64,000 bases of DNA from Nonomuraea sp. NBC_00507 (lineage in GTDB: Bacteria > Actinomycetota > Actinomycetes > Streptosporangiales > Streptosporangiaceae), in contig NZ_CP107853.1 in the NCBI RefSeq assembly GCF_036013525.1, forward strand, positions 7,874,001 to 7,938,000, read 5' to 3'. A program made the translations under genes and the position numbers. This document shows positions 15,968 to 24,807 of this stretch, in pieces; the stretch's first letter is position 1, and each line of letters opens with the position of its first letter. The notes under the pieces were generated by a model. It saw nothing but the letters and a program-made list of their open reading frames with translations. It did not search any database and was not told the origin of the DNA.

Positions 15968-16792
15968 ATGCCCATTGACTTCAACCAGCAGATCATCGAC
16001 GAGTTCCGCGCCAATCAGGGCCGGGTCGGCGGCCCCTTCGAGGGAGCCAGGCTGCTCCTGCTGACGACCGTCGGCGCGAAGACCGGCGCACGCCGTACGA
16101 CCCCGCTCGGCTACCTGCCCGATGGCGAGCGCATCCTCATCATCGCGTCGGCCGGCGGCGCGCCCGCGCACCCGGCCTGGTACCACAACCTGCGCGCCAA
16201 CCCGCAGGTCACCGTGGAAGACGGCAGCTTCACCTACCAGGCCAAAGCGGTCGTCCTGGAAGGCGAGGAACGGGATCGCCTGTTCGCCCGCGCGGTCGAG
16301 CAAGAGCCGGGTTGGGGCACGTACCAGACCGGTTCCGGCCGGATCCTGCCGGTGGTCGCGCTCGTCCCGATCGACCACGGGCCGCCGGCCGGGCGCATGG
16401 GCGACGCCCTCAAGAAGATTCACGACGCTTTCCGCAAGGAATTGGCCGTGCTCCGCAAGGAGGTCGGCTCCTCGGGGCCCCGTCTGACGGCGCAGTTGCG
16501 GGTCAACTGCCTGACCATGTGCCAAGGTCTGCACGGGCACCATTCGCGCGAGGACGGTTTCATGTTCCCCGCGCTGGAGGGGCGCCACCCGGAGCTGGCC
16601 GCGGTGTTCGAGCGGCTGCGGGCCGAGCATCTGGTCGTCCAGCGACTCCTCGAACAACTCCAGGAGCTGCTCGCGGCCGACGACGTCGCTCCCGAGGAGC
16701 TGTCGCGCGAGGTCAGCCGGCTCACCGCGGAGCTCGAGGCGCACCTGGATTACGAGGAGGAGCAGCTCGTGCCGCTGCTCAACGGCGCGTAG
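15968..16792 (+). CDS. Ddn-like deazaflavin nitroreductase fused to a hemerythrin domain
   Basis: A 274-residue two-domain protein. Residues 1-140 form a split-barrel F420-dependent nitro/quinone reductase of the Ddn family (LLLTTVGAKTGARRTTPLGY, GGAPAHPAWYHNLRANPQV, TGSGRILPVVAL). Residues about 155-270 are a hemerythrin four-helix bundle with metal-ligand motifs HGHHSREDGFMFPAL, AEHLVVQRLLEQL and AHLDYEEEQLVPLL, predicted to bind a di-iron centre and O2 or NO. The fusion suggests an electron-transfer or oxygen/NO-responsive reductase (inference). An upstream promoter, leader peptide and hairpin may regulate it. Confidence 0.88.
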   Translation: MPIDFNQQIIDEFRANQGRVGGPFEGARLLLLTTVGAKTGARRTTPLGYLPDGERILIIASAGGAPAHPAWYHNLRANPQVTVEDGSFTYQAKAVVLEGEERDRLFARAVEQEPGWGTYQTGSGRILPVVALVPIDHGPPAGRMGDALKKIHDAFRKELAVLRKEVGSSGPRLTAQLRVNCLTMCQGLHGHHSREDGFMFPALEGRHPELAAVFERLRAEHLVVQRLLEQLQELLAADDVAPEELSREVSRLTAELEAHLDYEEEQLVPLLNGA

Positions 16793-16827
16793 GTTCCGGG
16801 AATCACGCAAGCCGGTGTCCCGTATTT

Positions 16828-16840
16828 GGGATATATTCCC
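16828..16840. promoter_or_regulatory. GGGA-TATAT-TCCC palindrome before the XRE gene
   Basis: A short inverted repeat lies 4 bases before the ATG at 16845. It contains a TATATT -10-like element, so it could be both core promoter for a leaderless mRNA and an autoregulatory operator of the XRE protein. Confidence 0.5.
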
Positions 16841-16844
16841 GGAT

Positions 16845-17411
16845 ATGAGACAGGCGGAGGAGCTGGATACCCGGCTGGCCGAACGGCTGGCGGAGCTACG
16901 CGTGGAGCGCGGCTGGTCGCTGGATGAGCTGGCCCGCCGCGCCGCGATCAGCCGCTCGACCCTGTCGCGCCTGGAGCGCGGCGAGATCAGCCCGACCGCT
17001 GCGCTGCTCAACAAGCTCTGCGCGGTGTATGAGCAGACGATGTCGCGGCTGCTGGCCGAGGTCGAGTCCGAGCCGCCGCAGCTGCTGCGGGGCGAGGCCC
17101 AGCCGGTGTGGCGGGACGAGGAGTCGGGCTTCGTCCGCAGGTCGGTATCGCCGCCGCACCCCGGCCTGCGAGGCGAGGTCGTCGAAGGCGTCCTGCGGCC
17201 GGGCGCGGACATCGTCTACGACGCACCCCCGGTTCCCGGGCTCGAGCAGCATATCTGGGCGCTGGAGGGCACGGTGGAGATCACCGCGAACGGCAGCGCG
17301 CACACGCTCGCACCCGGCGACTGCCTGCGCTTCCGGCTCTGGGGAGCCTCTCGCTTCCGCTGCCCGGGACCGGACCCGGCGCGTTATGCGCTGCTCATCG
17401 TCCTGCCGTGA
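16845..17411 (+). CDS. XRE-family regulator with C-terminal cupin
   Basis: A 188-residue regulator. The N-terminal helix-turn-helix reads LRVERGWSLDELARRAAISR followed by STLSRLERGEISPTAALLNK. The C-terminal cupin barrel (about 105-188) shows LEQHIWALEGTVEITANGSA and LAPGDCLRFRL. This layout is typical of PuuR/SutR-like regulators that sense small metabolites. ATG 16845 is chosen because the helix-turn-helix then starts near residue 20; an in-frame upstream start would cross the palindrome. The GNAT acetyltransferase follows 41 bp downstream, a frequent pairing for this type. Confidence 0.9.
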   Translation: MRQAEELDTRLAERLAELRVERGWSLDELARRAAISRSTLSRLERGEISPTAALLNKLCAVYEQTMSRLLAEVESEPPQLLRGEAQPVWRDEESGFVRRSVSPPHPGLRGEVVEGVLRPGADIVYDAPPVPGLEQHIWALEGTVEITANGSAHTLAPGDCLRFRLWGASRFRCPGPDPARYALLIVLP

Positions 17412-17452
17412 ACCGTCACACGCTGCTTGCCGTGAAAGCGGAGGGATCTCCT

Positions 17453-17983
17453 ATGCACACCATCGACCGCCTGTCCGCCGAGGAGTTCGACGCCGGCCTG
17501 AAGGACCTGGCCGATCTCCTGGTCGACGCCGTGGACGACGGCGCCTCTGTGGGCTTCCTGGCGCCGTTCGATCATGAGGCGGCCGCTGCCTGGTGGCGGG
17601 CGCAGGCCCCGGCCGTGGCCGACGGGCGCCTCCTGGTGTGGGTCTGCCGCGACGGCGGCGGCATCAACGCCACCGTCAGCCTGGCCCTGGTCGCCAAGCC
17701 CAATGCCCGCCACCGCGGCGAGATCGTCAAGCTCATGGTGCACCGCGAGGCCCGCGGCCAGGGTCTGTCGCGTGCCCTGCTGGCCACGGCCGAGCAGGCC
17801 GCCCTGGAGGCAGGGGTTGACCTGCTGCTCCTGGACACCGAGACCGGCAGCACCGCCGAGCACGTCTACCTCACCGGCGGCTGGACACGGTACGGGATCG
17901 TCCCCGAGTACGCCGGATCCCCTGACGGAACGCTGCGGGACTGCAGCTTCTTCTACAAGCGGCTCACCCCAGGCTCTGCGTGA
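17453..17983 (+). CDS. GNAT-family N-acetyltransferase
   Basis: A 176-residue acetyltransferase. The acetyl-CoA motif A is seen as IVKLMVHREARGQGLSRALL, followed by LEAGVDLLLLDTETGS and HVYLTGGWTRYGIVPEYA. GAGGGA lies seven bases before ATG 17453. It probably forms an operon with the XRE-cupin regulator. Its final 20 bp overlap the 3' end of the convergent RpiR gene. The acceptor substrate is unknown; a small amine or antibiotic is possible. Confidence 0.9.
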   Translation: MHTIDRLSAEEFDAGLKDLADLLVDAVDDGASVGFLAPFDHEAAAAWWRAQAPAVADGRLLVWVCRDGGGINATVSLALVAKPNARHRGEIVKLMVHREARGQGLSRALLATAEQAALEAGVDLLLLDTETGSTAEHVYLTGGWTRYGIVPEYAGSPDGTLRDCSFFYKRLTPGSA

Positions 17984-18851
17984 GCGCGTCGAGGTCGGCC
18001 AGACGCTGGGCAGGTGACAGGCGCGCGGCCGTGGCGACGAGCAGCAGCTCGGTGACGGCGATCTCGTGTGCCAGCGGCGCGATCGGCCCGGCCGCCTCGC
18101 GCGGCAGGCTGACCAGCACCTCCGCCTGTGGGGCCAGCGGCGAGCCCCAGGCGTCGGTGACGAGCAGCAGCCGCGCGCCCCGGTCACGGGCGGCCTGCAC
18201 GAACCGGGCGGTGGCGGGGGAGTAACGACGGAAGTCGTAGGCCGCGACCACGTCAGAGGGCCCCAGGTCCAGCAGGGTACGGGCGCGGGCCTGCGGCGGC
18301 CCGGGCACCCGGTGGGCGCCGGAGCGCAGACTGGCGAGCTGGCGGATCAAGTATTCGGCGGCCAGCTCGCTGAGCGGCCCGCCCAGCGCCCACACCGTGC
18401 GGGCCTCGGCCACCAGCGCCGCCGCGGCCATGAGCAGGGGCTCGGAGAGGGTCGCAAGCGTGCCGTCCAGTCCAGAGCGCAGGTCGTCGGCGGCCCGCCG
18501 CAGCTCGGACGGCCCGGTCTCGCCGGGTGCGGCCGCCTCAGAGCCGGGCGTGCTCTCGCGGGTGGCGCTCTTGGCGGCCCCCGGCGCGGTGACGAATTCC
18601 AGCAGCCGCGACCGGTCCCGCGCCCCGTCTCTGACGGCGGCTTGGAACTCGGCGAACCCGGTGTATCCGAGCCGGTCGAACAGCCGCGAGGCCGTCGGCG
18701 GGCTGACCCCCGCACGCTCGGCCAGCGCCCGCAGCGAGCCGAGCGCCGCGAACGGGTAGTCGTCGAGCAGCACCCGCACGATCGCACGTTCGCCGGGCGG
18801 CAACTCGGAGTAGACGGCGCTGAGGCGGCTCGCCACCGGATCGTTCTCCAT
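17964..18851 (-). CDS. RpiR/MurR-family regulator
   Basis: A 295-residue regulator. The N-terminal HTH_6 domain shows LPPGERAIVRVLLDDYPFAA and LAERAGVSPPTASRLFDRLG. The C-terminal SIS domain shows ARTVWALGGPLSELAAEYLI and LGPSDVVAAYDFRRYSPAT, the sugar-phosphate-binding fold. A low-complexity linker (about 95-125) joins them. ATG 18851 is chosen because it begins MENDPVASRL next to the conserved domain; an earlier start at 18878 is in frame. It is divergent from threonine synthase with paired ATGTTAC sites between them, so it probably controls that gene. Confidence 0.88.
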   Translation of the reverse strand: MENDPVASRLSAVYSELPPGERAIVRVLLDDYPFAALGSLRALAERAGVSPPTASRLFDRLGYTGFAEFQAAVRDGARDRSRLLEFVTAPGAAKSATRESTPGSEAAAPGETGPSELRRAADDLRSGLDGTLATLSEPLLMAAAALVAEARTVWALGGPLSELAAEYLIRQLASLRSGAHRVPGPPQARARTLLDLGPSDVVAAYDFRRYSPATARFVQAARDRGARLLLVTDAWGSPLAPQAEVLVSLPREAAGPIAPLAHEIAVTELLLVATAARLSPAQRLADLDALTQSLG

Positions 18852-18859
18852 GATGACAC

Positions 18860-18908
18860 ATGTTACATGAGTCCCCATATATGCGCCTTAACGAAACAAA
18901 TGTTACGG
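18860..18908. promoter_or_regulatory. Paired ATGTTAC sites between RpiR and threonine synthase
   Basis: ATGTTACAT (18860-18868) and ATGTTACGG (18900-18908) are direct repeats exactly 40 bp apart, about four helical turns, in the 64-bp gap between divergent start codons. They are candidate binding sites for the RpiR-family protein. Confidence 0.55.
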
Positions 18909-18915
18909 TGCGGAC

Positions 18916-19980
18916 ATGACTACCTGGCATGGTTTGATCGACAGCCGTTACCGGCGCTGGCTGCCCGTCACCGACGACACCCCGGCCGTCTCGCTGAACG
19001 AGGGCAACACCCCGCTGCTGCGCTCGGCGTACCTGTCCTCGCTCACCGGCTGCGAGGTGTGGCTGAAGGTCGAAGGCGCCAACCCGACCGGATCGTTCAA
19101 GGACCGCGGCATGACCGTGGCCATCAGCAGGGCGGCCGAGCGCGGCGCCGAGACCGTCATCTGCGCCTCGACTGGCAACACCAGCGCCTCTGCCGCCGCG
19201 TACGCCGCCCGCGCCGGCCTGTCCGCGGCCGTGCTCGTCCCCAAGGGCCGGATCGCGCTGGGCAAGCTGAGCCAGGCCGTACGCTACGGCGCCCGCATCG
19301 TGGAGATCGACGGCACCTTCGACGACTGCCTGCGGGTCGCCCGCGAGCTGGCCGGCCACCACCCGGTCGCGTTGGTCAACTCCGTCGGCAACGAGCTGCG
19401 CCTGGCCGGGCAGCGGACCGTCGCCTACGAGGTCGTGGACGCCCTGGGCGACGCGCCCGACGTGCACTGCCTGCCCGTGGGCAACGGCGGCAACATCACC
19501 GCGACCTGGGGCGGCTACCGCGTCTACCAGCAGGCAGGCGTGGCGACCCGGCTGCCGCGCATGTGGGGTTTCCAGGCGGCGGGCGCGGCGCCGCTGGTCC
19601 ACGGCGCGCCCGTCGCCGACCCGCGGACCGAGGCGAGCGCGATCCGCGTCGGCAACCCCGCCACGTGGGACGGCGCCGTCGCCGCGCGCGAGGAGTCCGG
19701 CGGGCTGATCGCCGCGGTGAGCGACGAGCAGATCTTCGCGGCGTACCGGGAGCTGGCCCGCCGCGACGGCGTCTTCGTCGAGCCGGCCTCGGCGGCCGGG
19801 GTGGCGGGGCTGCTCGACCAGCACGCGCGTGGCCTGCTGGAGCCGGGCCTGCGCGTGGTGATCACGCTCAGCGGCAACGGCCTGAAGGACCTCGACGCCT
19901 CCCTGCGTGACGGCTACACCACGACCGAGACCTCCGCCGTCACCGCGGACGTGGCCCGCGCTCTGCGCCTGGCTTCCTGA
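18916..19980 (+). CDS. thrC: Threonine synthase (PLP-dependent)
   Basis: A 354-residue fold-type II PLP enzyme converting O-phosphohomoserine to threonine. The Schiff-base lysine is in [15 protein letters not shown], the phosphate loop is [16 protein letters not shown], and [19 protein letters not shown] and [13 protein letters not shown] are conserved threonine-synthase segments. Length matches the short (Mycobacterium-type) class. It is monocistronic and divergent from an RpiR regulator rather than in a hom-thrC-thrB operon, so it may be an extra copy under separate control. Confidence 0.9.
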   Translation: MTTWHGLIDSRYRRWLPVTDDTPAVSLNEGNTPLLRSAYLSSLTGCEVWLKVEGANPTGSFKDRGMTVAISRAAERGAETVICASTGNTSASAAAYAARAGLSAAVLVPKGRIALGKLSQAVRYGARIVEIDGTFDDCLRVARELAGHHPVALVNSVGNELRLAGQRTVAYEVVDALGDAPDVHCLPVGNGGNITATWGGYRVYQQAGVATRLPRMWGFQAAGAAPLVHGAPVADPRTEASAIRVGNPATWDGAVAAREESGGLIAAVSDEQIFAAYRELARRDGVFVEPASAAGVAGLLDQHARGLLEPGLRVVITLSGNGLKDLDASLRDGYTTTETSAVTADVARALRLAS

Positions 19981-20058
19981 CCTACCTGCAAAGTCACTCG
20001 CCGGACTCCCGGTCCCCGCGTGACCAGTTACCACTCTGCCCGGTACCCGTGTGGCCGT

Positions 20059-20187
20059 GTGACCACGAGGGAGAACCACGCGGAGACGTCCGAAGCTCAA
20101 GCGCAAGGCATGGCGCTGTTGCGCTGTACGGCATGCGACTGGCGACGTCACGAGATGTGGGACGCCAAGCATCCCAGCGCCGCATGA
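20059..20187 (+). CDS. Small hypothetical protein with CxxC-like segment
   Basis: A 42-residue frame from GTG 20059, starting MTTRENHAETSEAQAQGMAL and continuing LRCTACDWRRHEMWDAKHPS. The single CTAC pair followed by histidines could bind a metal, but there is no second pair. I do not recognise it. It belongs to a set of small genes around the short GntR regulator. Confidence 0.4.
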   Translation: MTTRENHAETSEAQAQGMALLRCTACDWRRHEMWDAKHPSAA

Positions 20188-20277
20188 TTGACAACTTCCG
20201 ATCATGAGCGAGCCCCCGTCGAACGCCCACGACGGGGGCCCTCGCCGGTCGGTGGACCCTCAGCCGCGACCGGACGC

Positions 20278-20463
20278 TCATTCGCCCATCTGCCGTCGCC
20301 GGTAGGCGATCTTGGCTTGCAGGGCTTTCCAGACCAGCCGCTCCCACGAGTACGACCGGAGCACGCGGCCGGACGGCTCGTGGATCGTGCTCCACATGCC
20401 GGAGCTGTCACGCTCGGGGGTCCGGCACTCGGGGATAGCGTCGATCGCGTACCACGGGATCAT
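20278..20463 (-). CDS. Small hypothetical protein
   Basis: A 61-residue protein beginning MIPWYAIDAIPECRTPERDS and containing TIHEPSGRVLRSYSWERLVW, with no recognised domain. GGAGG lies 2-3 bases before the ATG. Its start overlaps the stop of the upstream small gene as ATGA, the usual sign of translational coupling. Both genes are divergent from the GntR regulator. Confidence 0.55.
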   Translation of the reverse strand: MIPWYAIDAIPECRTPERDSSGMWSTIHEPSGRVLRSYSWERLVWKALQAKIAYRRRQMGE

Positions 20464-20645
20464 GACCTCCGCCCCCACAAGTGCAAGATCCGCTTGGCGA
20501 TGGCCGCGAGTTCCAACCCCCGGAAACTTCCCGCCTCGAAGGTCTCGCCGGAGAGCCGATGCCAGCCGTGCCACCGGCCGTCATCGCCGAGCCGGACATC
20601 GCACTCCGGCACAAGATCGTCATGCCACGTCTGATCTTGATCCAT
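20460..20645 (-). CDS. Small hypothetical protein
   Basis: A 61-residue acidic, aromatic-rich protein, MDQDQTWHDDLVPECDVRLG followed by DDGRWHGWHRLSGETFEAGS. No family recognised. It is first of a two-gene unit with the overlapping downstream gene and faces the GntR gene across a promoter region with repeated GCTAGG motifs. Confidence 0.55.
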   Translation of the reverse strand: MDQDQTWHDDLVPECDVRLGDDGRWHGWHRLSGETFEAGSFRGLELAAIAKRILHLWGRRS

Positions 20646-20683
20646 CGCACCCTCGCCTTCCTTGTCATGTGGTCAAGGGTAGG

Positions 20684-20718
20684 GATAGCGCGCTAGGTTC
20701 GCTAGGTGTTGCGCTATC
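20684..20718. promoter_or_regulatory. Inverted repeat and GCTAGGT repeats upstream of GntR
   Basis: GATAGCGC (20684-20691) and GCGCTATC (20711-20718) are perfect inverted arms. Between them GCTAGGT appears twice, at 20692-20698 and 20701-20707. The reverse complement of the first, with flank, is the CCTAGCGC motif that also occurs twice at the far end of the gntR gene. Confidence 0.6.
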
Positions 20719-20751
20719 GCCTGACAGGCCAGAGACACCTACCTTGCCAAC

Positions 20752-21009
20752 GTGGCAAAGATCGAAACCGAACCGCCCGCATGGCGTCAGGTCTACGCGG
20801 AGATCAGTAAGCGGATCCGCACCGGCAAGATCCCGGTAGGCGAGAAGATCCCGTCACTGGTCCAGCTCACGGCGGAGTTCGGCATCGCGTCGGCCACCGG
20901 CATGAAGGTCATGCGAGCCCTTCGGGAGAGCGGCTTGATCCGCACCGTCCCCGGACGGGGGTCGTTCGTCGCCGATCCCGAACATTGGGAGCCAGAAGGG
21001 TCCGCCTAG
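20752..21009 (+). CDS. Short GntR-family regulator
   Basis: An 85-residue winged-helix protein from GTG 20752. The GntR DNA-binding domain is nearly the whole protein: WRQVYAEISKRIRTGKIPVG, EKIPSLVQLTAEFGIASATG and MKVMRALRESGLIRTVPGRG. It lacks an effector domain, as in YtrA-like or plasmid-borne GntR proteins of actinomycetes. It is flanked on both sides by the same CCTAGCGC-type motif and is divergent from a two-gene small-protein unit, so autoregulation plus control of that unit is likely (inference). Confidence 0.85.
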   Translation: MAKIETEPPAWRQVYAEISKRIRTGKIPVGEKIPSLVQLTAEFGIASATGMKVMRALRESGLIRTVPGRGSFVADPEHWEPEGSA

Positions 21010-21023
21010 CGCACCTAGCGCGC
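21005..21023. repeat. Tandem CCTAGCGC motifs at the end of gntR
   Basis: CCTAGCGC occurs at 21005-21012, overlapping the gntR stop codon, and again at 21014-21021 followed by GC. It is the inverse of the GCGCTAGG element upstream of the gene. Confidence 0.6.
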
Positions 21024-21695
21024 TCTGTACGCCACGCTGATGGCCTGTCGGGGGCTGTCTCGGCGCCCCCCCGATGCCCACAGACGGCCTCCCGGCGGGC
21101 CTCAGACCGACACACATGCTTCCGAATGCCCGGGCTACTGGGCCCTCTGTTCGGCCGTCCTGCACCCACGGGCCGACGCCTGTTTTTCCGGATGATCGAC
21201 GGCCAGCGGGGCACAGAGCGCCTGAGACCATCCCCGGTGGTTGCCCCTCGCGACCATGATCCAGGCCGCCCGCGACCCTCCGACCGACCCATCATTCTCA
21301 GAGATCATCCGCAGTCCGGCGGGCATGGCAGGACCCCGCCGGGCTGGTCTCGACGGAGGTCCTTGGATCCGGTCAGGGATCGAAGCAGCTCAACACGGCC
21401 ATGCCTCGCCGTGGGAGTTGGCAATTTCTGCGCATTCAGCCCAGAGGGTCTTCCACACACTGAAGTCACGTGTCGCTCACGTCTGCGGTCCGCCAGACAT
21501 AGGTGCGCCGCCAGCCAATTTCGAAAACGCCAATTACCACTTTGAGCCTGTTTGAGAAGATATATCGGCCCTCACTGGGCGAACGTTACAGCCTTTGACG
21601 TGCAGATTCTGGTGACTTTTCTCACGTTGCTGATTGATCTTGCTCAATGTAAACCTTATTTGCCATTCCAAACACGCGGCAGATTGAGAGTGTTA
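21010..21695. other. Long gene-poor region
   Basis: After the CCTAGCGC repeats I see no credible gene. Open frames here show no family resemblance or ribosome sites. Base composition falls noticeably from about 21480 (AT-rich stretches such as GAAGATATATC near 21556 and TGTAAACCTTATTTGCC near 21650), consistent with a promoter region for the large secreted-protein gene that follows. Confidence 0.5.
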
Positions 21696-22676
21696 GTGAA
21701 CAAGTTAGTCAGCACGGCGAGGCGTGAACGGCCGCCTCGCCGACACCTGGCGCTGGCCACGGTGCTCACGGTGGCAGCATCGCTGCTGGTGGCAGGGGTA
21801 ACTACGACCGCTCAGGCCGATCCGGAGCCGACCGAAACGGCCACTCCATCGGTAACGATTTTTCCTCGTCCCCAGGATCCGGATGCGCCGCTCAGAACAG
21901 CGCTCGAGATCGCCAAGAGGTTAAATGGGCCTGTCCCCGTAGAGGAGGTCTAAACCGAGACGTCTCGAACCTGGGCCTACCCGGACGGGCATTTGACGCT
22001 GCAGTCGTACGCAGGACCGTCACAGCTCAAACAGCCCGACGGCTCATGGGCGTGGATCGACACGACGTTGGTCGAGCAAAACGGCGTCCTCAAACCGAAA
22101 CTGGCCAAGGCTAACATAGCCTTCTCCCTGGGCGGTGAGCAGCCGTTCGCCTCGATGGAGCGGGACAACGGACAGAAGTTCGCGCTGTCCTGGTCGAAGG
22201 ACCTGCCCAGGCCTGAGGTCGACGGCAGTGTCGCCCGTTACGTCGATGCCGCGGGCTCCGGTGCCGATCTTGTGGTGACGGCCCTTCCGACCGGGTTCCG
22301 GCATGATGTGGTGCTTCGCGAGCGCCCTACCGGTCCGGTGGAGTTGCGGATCCCGGTCACCACCAAGGGCCTGACGCTGGCGGAAGGCAAGAAGGGCAAA
22401 GGCCTCGTACTCACCGACGCCAAGGGCAAGCAGGTGGCCTCGGCCGCCGAACCGGTGGCCGTTGATGCCGGCCCCAGCCCGGCCGAGACCAACGCCGGAA
22501 AGGTGACGCCGCCGCGTACCGGCAAGATCGACACCCAGGTGGTGACCGAGAACGGCCGGCAGATGCTGGTATTGAAGCCGGATGCGGCGTTCCTGAACGA
22601 CCCGGCCACCCGCTACCCGCTGACCGTGGACCCGACCACGACGCTGCCGCTGCTCAGCGACCAAACCGTGAGCAAA
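21696..22676 (+). pseudogene. Large secreted multidomain protein, 5' part (nonsense codon and frameshift)
   Basis: From GTG 21696 the frame gives a basic n-region and signal peptide (HLALATVLTVAASLLVAGVT, cleavage near TTTAQA-DPEP). The frame is cut by TAA at 21951, yet resumes immediately in the same frame with TETSRTWAYPDGHLTLQSYA and runs to about 22676, so TAA probably replaced CAA. At 22674-22676 the sequence AGCAAACAACGCC has one extra A; removing it joins TVDPTTTLPLLSDQTVS to NNATVDTSPASTKLL in the next frame. The domain resembles the N-terminal region of actinobacterial DNRLRE/RHS-associated secreted proteins. Role unknown. Confidence 0.8.
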
Positions 22677-24777
22677 CAACGCCACCGTGGACACCTCACC
22701 GGCTTCGACCAAGCTGCTGACCAGCAACGAAAAGACCTACAGCGACGGCACCCGTACCTACGCCAACGCGCTGCTCAAGTTCGACACCTCCGTGCTGAGC
22801 GGCCGGGCGGTGGGCAACGCCCGGCTGGAGATGTACGCGGAGCAGGATGTCGGCTGCCGCTGGTACGGGCCGGGCGGCGTCGAGGTCAAACGCATCACCT
22901 CCGCCTGGCCGTCGGGCACCGTGACCTGGAACAACAAGCCGTCGGCAACCGGGTTCGGCTCCTCCATCCAGATCTGCCCCAGCGGGCCGGCGATCGATGA
23001 CAACGGCAACTGGATCCCCCGCACGATCACCTGGGACGTCACCGCGATGGCCAACGCGTGGGCGTCCGGTGCGCAAAGCGAAGGCATCCAGGTCTCGGCC
23101 TACACCGACTTCGACCACCAGCCCACCCAGGGCAACGGGTTCTGGATCTACTACCATTCCGCCGAGCGTGTCGGTGGCAACCCGCCGAAACTGACGGTGT
23201 CGTACTGGCTGCCGCCCGAGATCCCCACCGTCACCGCCGAATCCATCGACTCCCTGGTGGGCAACGACGCCATCGCCCGCAGTCAGAGCGTGAAGGTCGG
23301 CTTCAAATCCGCGGTGCCCGAGGCGACGCACCTGGACTACACCGTCACGGTCAACGACTCCACCATGACCCCGCCGCCCGCCTTCCCCACCGGCCATGTG
23401 GCGCACTGGAAGTTCGACGAGGCCGCGGGAGCGGCAGCCGCGGCGGACGCCGGCGGCAACGGCCACAACGCCACCTACTCCGGCACCAGGCACAAGCCGG
23501 TTACTGGCAAGCTCGGCTCGGGCATTCAACTGAATGACATGACCGGCAGCAGCGGTGCACCCGACAGCTACGCGACCACCACCGGACCGGTACTCAATCA
23601 GAGCTCCAGTTTCTCCATCAGCACCTGGGTCAAGCTGAACAACAGCGACGCCATCCAGAACCTGGTCAGCCAGGACGGCAACCCCTTCGGGCTCAGCATC
23701 TACTACCTGGGCAACAGCTGGCAGAAATGGCGGCTGCAGGTCTCCGGCAGCGGCGGCCCCACCGGCTACGGAACCTGGGTCGACTCCCAGAAGCTGGTCA
23801 AGGCCGACACCTGGACTCACCTGGTCGGCATGTACGACGCCGCCGCCGGAAAGATCCGGCTCTACGTCGACGGCGCCCTGTCCGCCGAGACCGACTTCCA
23901 GCACACCGGCACCCTCACCAGCGGCCCGTTCCGCATCGGCAGCAGCCAGTGGGGCTCGGCAGCGCAGTACCTGCAAGGCTCGGTGGACGACATGCGCGTC
24001 TACCAGCGCGCCCTGACGGTCAAGGAGATCAAGGACCTGTACGGCGAGGTGGCCGCCACCAGCTACAACGCCAAACCCTCCGGACAGGCCATCGAGCAGA
24101 CCTTCCAACTGGACAACCCGGCCAGCCTCAAGTTCGTCGTCAAGGCCTGCCGCAGCGGCATCACCCCGCCCTCCTGCAACGAGAGCCCCGCCTACCGGCT
24201 GACCTCCGACGCACCCATGCTGCCCACCGACACCGAAACCGGCATGGCCGACCCCACCCAGCCGATCTTGAGTGGCATGGTCAACCGGCCTTCGGGTGGC
24301 GCAGTGACCGCCAAGTACTACCTGTACGACAACAACGGCACACCCGTCGGCGCCGCCCCCCTCGGTGTCCGCACCGTCAACGGCGGCGAACGCGCCTCCT
24401 TCCAAATCCCCGCCAACACCGTGCAACCCGGCAGCACCTACACATGGCAAATGGCCGCCTGCGTCGGACCGGTCAGCTCCGCACCCGACCCCACCCCCAC
24501 ACCGAGCACAAGCCCAACCCCCACACCGACACCGACACCGACACCGAGCCCAACCCTCACCCGGTACGAAGCAGAAGCAGCCACCTCCACCTCCGGCTTC
24601 ACCGTCATGCTCCGGCCACCAGCCGGCACCTCCGGCAGCGCCCGCAGCAGCAGCACCATCAACAGCCACCTCACCTGGCAGATCCCAGCCACCACCACAG
24701 GCACAGCCACGCTACGCATCCGCTACGTCAGCACAGCCGGCGGCGCCAGGCTCAACGCCAGCACAACCCCAGCCACC
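22677..24777 (+). pseudogene. Large secreted multidomain protein, middle part (DNRLRE-like, LamG, Pro/Thr linker, CBM start)
   Basis: This frame carries a DNRLRE-type jelly roll (ANALLKFDTSVLSGRAVGNA, ITSAWPSGTVTWNNKPSATG), then a LamG/concanavalin-like domain (VAHWKFDEAAGAAAAADAGG, SIYYLGNSWQKWRLQVSG, LQGSVDDMRVYQRALTVKEI), a fibronectin-like segment, and a Pro/Thr linker at about 24483-24555 made of CCGACA-type repeats. It then enters a carbohydrate-binding module (TRYEAEAATSTSGFTVMLRP) that is cut at 24777 by an IS3 element. The codon boundary falls exactly at the insertion point. Confidence 0.85.
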
Positions 24778-24807
24778 TGTCAATCCCCTCAAACCGTGGA
24801 GACGGTT

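Noticed and set aside
21241..21555. A 104-codon plus-strand frame in the gene-poor region
   Set aside because: No ribosome site, no recognisable family and irregular third-position GC; not supported as a gene.
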